This document shows positions 61,120 to 64,000 of a stretch of DNA of 64,000 bases, in pieces. The notes below the pieces were generated by a model, which was not told the DNA's origin, searched no databases, and saw only the letters and a program-made list of their open reading frames with translations. Numbering within the stretch: position 1 is the first letter of the stretch; every line of letters starts with the position of its first letter. A program made the translations under genes and the position numbers. Source of the stretch: Glebionis coronaria (Eukaryota > Streptophyta > Magnoliopsida > Asterales > Asteraceae); NCBI GenBank assembly GCA_025667525.1, contig CM046875.1, positions 203,604,271 through 203,668,270 of the forward strand. The letters are read 5' to 3'.

Positions 61120-63448
61120 CTAATAAGTGTGTAAACACTTATCCTTTTGCCACTAAAATCAAGGAAAAACAAGACCTAATCATGTGTTTTATATCGTAAA
61201 TGTCGGAATTACGCGTGGTTTTGTGTTTTGTGTGATAAATAGGTACACACGATCAAAAGAAGAGAAAACACGGGATTTCACGGTCAAATGTCGAAGAAAA
61301 GTCCAAGAAGAAACGAAGACGAAAGACCAAAAGTTTGCCAAGATCACGAAAACCGACACGAGAATGAAGAAAAAATCGAGGAAGCCGAAATCGAGCTCGA
61401 CACGAGTAGATTTAATCTATTATCAAGTAAACGGGCCAAATGGGACCCACAAGAGCTTATTGGGCCTGAAAAGCCCAAGTTTGGATACAAATGGGATTGA
61501 TTTTAAACAAAACCTATAACTTGGCCCAATATTGCTTAAAACGGAAGGAGTAATATGTGTTTGGGCCACAAGCCCATTTCTAAACAAATGGTGAAAAGAT
61601 TGGCTCGGTCAAAGTTTTCCAATTCTGGGTCAACACAAATTCATTTTTCACAAAACAAACGTTTTAAATAAATGTTACTATACACCCTACCACACCCAAC
61701 TTTACCCTTACTACCCACTCACCCCACAAAATTAAATACTCGATAAAATTACCCAGTCAAATCCGAAATCCCATATAACCTAACCCTACGTGTCACCCAC
61801 ACGTTTCACTCCCCCACCGACACACATTAAATTAAATAAATTTTTACCCAATCAAACCTCCCTCAGTCAACACAAAACACATTTTTCCACCCATTCACAT
61901 TCACATTTAATAAAACTTTTACCCACACTCTCTCTCTCACAATATTTTGGTCGATAAAACCAATGCTCCTTCTTCCCCATCTATCTTCCCATCCCAAACC
62001 AGTAAAAAAATCACCACTATTCATAAACCCTAATTGGGTAAAAAGGTTAATTAACATGGGGGTTTTAATCCCACGTGTTAATCACGTGTGGGGAAATTAA
62101 TTCCCCCAATTTTTCGGAAGAAAAGGATGGAGGCCAAAGGATACGTGGCTTTATGTGATTGGTGTTAACACCTCATTCATCCATATCCACCAATCAAAAT
62201 CCAAAGAAGAAACACAAACTTGCCACCTTGGCAATCCGTGGCTACAAGGTGTCCTCTCCACCGTTCGATGAAAGAGAGAGAAGAAGAGAAGAGATTGAAG
62301 GGTCAAGATCATTTTGCTTGGTCACCAAGATAGACTAGAAGGTTCGGGGATCCTTATAAAAACCCCCTCTCTATCATGTAATGTTATGCTTTTCTTTATT
62401 TTTAATTTTCAGAAAATAGTTAATTAGGGTTTTAATATTGTAATCTCTTTTTTCCAGTATTGTAACTTTGAATTTAATTAATGAAAAAAGTTATTTAGTT
62501 TTTAATTCTCGTCTTGATTTCTAAGTTACTGTTCTTTTTTTTAATCTGTTAAAAATATATAGTTGATATTCTCGGTTGAATTATAATATAAAAATAAAAT
62601 AAAAAATAAAAAATAAAATAAAGGAAAGAAACTGTTGATTTTCCCCACTGGGAAATCAAGTTAATAGCTACTGTTCATCCGTGTGCTTGTTCATCCGATT
62701 GTTTGGATACGAATCAAGTTTGGTGGTTTGTTTGGATCGAAGATGTTGATTTGTTGACGGTTTAAATCGAAGGCGGTGTTTGTTTTGTTTCGTTTCGGTT
62801 TAAGCTCGCTCAGCGCGACGCTTCTTCTCAACGGTTTTCGCCAAACGGTTTGAATTTTATTTTTAAATTTAAGTTAAGTTTGATGTTTATTTAGAGTAAA
62901 TCTGTTTTAGTTTGATTATTTGCCTATTGGTTATTTGTTTAGGATCTTATTAAGTTAGTTTTATATACCTGCGTTTGGAACTTTTTAGATTAGTAGCTTA
63001 TTTAGTTTGGTTATTATGATTTGTTTTATTTGGCTTATTTGACTTCAGCTTTTGATTAATTTAGTCTACTTATGTTCATCATTTTAATGCTATTGGTTTA
63101 AATTGAAAAGCTGTTTTGTTGAATTGGAAATCTCTTTTAAAGGATAGTTGAATCTGCTAGTTAGTTATAGCTTATAGGTTTCGACTGCTTATTTGTTTCT
63201 GCTTTTCATTGGGAGTAGCTTATTGAAGGTTAGATTTGCTATTTACTGTTTAAGTTATTGTTTATCATTTAAGTTTTTATAGCTTTCTTTAAGATTAGCT
63301 TGTTATTTTGGCTTATGTGATTCCTGCTTAGTTTGGTTTTGCTTATTGCGTTTTTATTGGCTTACTTGTTTTTCAGCTTATCTGCTCTTCTGCTTATTCG
63401 ATTTCAGCTTACTGTTTGTTGGTAGATTGCTAATTATTACTGCACACT

Positions 63449-63471
63449 CCTCAGACCCAATTGGTCTGAGG
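63449..63471. other. Perfect hairpin upstream of the tRNA-like sequence
   Basis: Arms CCTCAGACC (63449-63457) and GGTCTGAGG (63463-63471) with loop CAATT. It could be a structural element or the end of a short insertion. Confidence 0.7.
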
Positions 63472-63540
63472 GTTACTTTGTCCAAAAATCAAAAGTTCCA
63501 ATAAAAAAGGGTAAAAAATAATACTAGCAAAAATCCGTCC

Positions 63541-63602
63541 ACTCAGGGACTCGAACCTGTGATCTCTTGATTAGAAGCCAACGTCCCACCCGACTCAGCT
63601 AG
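63541..63602 (-). other. tRNA-Arg(UCU)-like sequence (pseudogene or SINE-head-like)
   Basis: On the minus strand an A-box-like TAGCTGAGTCGGGTGGGA and a B-box GGTTCGAGTCC flank an anticodon arm TTGG-CTTCTAA-TCAA, giving anticodon TCT (63573-63575) with U33 and A37 as expected. The T stem is imperfect and I find no good acceptor-stem pairing, so it is not a functional tRNA. It could be a diverged tRNA gene caught in the element, or the head of a tRNA-derived SINE. Confidence 0.55.
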
Positions 63603-64000
63603 GGTACTTTTTGTTTATTAGTTTACATTAGGAAATTAATATAGGATCTTTAATTCTGTCAGATTTTAATTAGTTTAATAATAGATTAAGTTTATTTAAA
63701 TTTAAATTAAAAGTAATTAAATAGTTTCTTTATATTCAGTTTTTATAAAATATAAAAAGAGAAAAAAAATAATTTTAATTTTTATTTACTTTTTAGTTTA
63801 AATTTTATTGGTTTTAAAAAATAGTATTATTAAGTTTTCATTTAAAAATTTTTTTTTTAAAAAAAGTTTAATAGGTTTTTATAATTAGAATAGTTTAAAA
63901 ATAGATTTGTTTAGAGTAAAATTTAATTAGATTATTTTTAAAGTTAAGTAGAGGATATTTTTATTTGAATAGATTTGTTTTTATAAATTGTTAGATAAGA

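Larger units (their letters stand above)
35579..61120 (+). mobile_element. Ty3/gypsy element E (Tat lineage), plus strand, interrupted by D and truncated by the TAATA-ended element
   Basis: 5' LTR 35579-36160, PBS, gag, protease, RT, RNase H, second RNase H, (element D 40648-57408), integrase to 58647, then a spliced antisense ORF (61119-59352). Two RNase H domains and an antisense ORF downstream of pol mark the Tat lineage. The 3' LTR is not in the window. Gag-pol stays largely in one frame with stops at 37177, 37987, 38017 and 39523, a shift near 39790 and another near 58060, so the copy is dead but not very old. It inserted into the LTR-like sequence starting at 34743. Confidence 0.9.
61121..64000 (+). 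mobile_element. Second copy of the TAATA-ended family, running off the right edge
   Basis: It starts TAATAAGTGTGTAAACACTT, like 32048. The first 200 bp align with that copy (GAAAACACGGG, TCACGG and TCGAAGAAAA shared). The target side is GCAAC (61116-61120); the far side is not visible. The TATA box TTATAAAAA is at about 62354-62362. The region 62950-63430 is rich in GCTTATT words. No protein domain; the frame at 61184-61519 is Lys-rich and lies before the TATA box. It holds a hairpin and a tRNA-like sequence (63449-63605). It may be an LTR followed by internal sequence, or a longer LTR variant. Confidence 0.6.

Noticed and set aside
35579..61120. Endogenous pararetrovirus (caulimovirid) instead of retrotransposon
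   Set aside because: Integrase, LTR, PBS and the second RNase H are present; no movement or coat protein motifs were seen.

Overview
The window looks like plant nuclear DNA, most probably from a eudicot of the daisy family (Asteraceae). I found no host gene. Almost everything that can be recognised is LTR retrotransposon, stacked by repeated insertion. The family placement is an inference: the Ty1/copia gag-pol fragments (long coiled-coil gag, a second CCHC-like motif, RT with YVDD) and the Tat and Athila Ty3/gypsy polyproteins read like those I know from Tanacetum and Artemisia-type genomes. No database search was possible.

Left part (1-21 kb). A minus-strand copia element (A) runs off the left edge. 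Its 5' LTR is split by a plus-strand copia element (B, 4849-16696) with LTRs of 392/393 bp and a 5-bp target duplication CAAAC. The gag of A also carries a 533-bp solo LTR (2984-3516, duplication GCTAC). A itself sits in the gag of an older minus-strand Ty3/gypsy element (C, Tekay/Del-like). C's primer-binding site and long 5' LTR follow at 18.7-21 kb and contain a pure (TA)64 tract.

Middle part (21-35.6 kb). This is non-coding LTR-type DNA: two related degenerate LTR-like copies (about 21.06-31.59 kb and 31.59-34.74 kb). They are interrupted by a 3.6-kb Del-type solo LTR (duplication CATTA), by a 3.7-kb non-autonomous LTR element with no pol (25355-29080), and by a 1.75-kb insertion with unusual TAATA...TATTA ends (32048-33797, duplication AAGAC). 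An unidentified LTR start (34743) is followed by the next element.

Right part (35.6-64 kb). A plus-strand Tat-type Ty3/gypsy element (E, 35579 to beyond 61120) has gag, protease, RT, RNase H, a second (archaeal-type) RNase H, integrase, and a three-exon antisense ORF downstream of pol. It is cut between the second RNase H and integrase by a complete minus-strand Athila-type element (D, 40648-57408, 4.2-kb LTRs, duplication ACCTA). The E reading frame resumes in phase after D. The antisense ORF of E is truncated by a second copy of the TAATA-ended family (61121 to the window end). That copy holds a tRNA-Arg-like sequence.

Every coding region is broken by stops or frameshifts, except perhaps the antisense ORF, so nothing here looks able to move on its own. 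Three cis-patterns recur across unrelated elements: (1) inverted repeats on or just after the TATA box in at least six LTR families; (2) irregular arrays of one short motif in transcribed leaders; (3) extra polypurine-tract-like motifs inside the 3' region. These are the main candidates for something not yet described.
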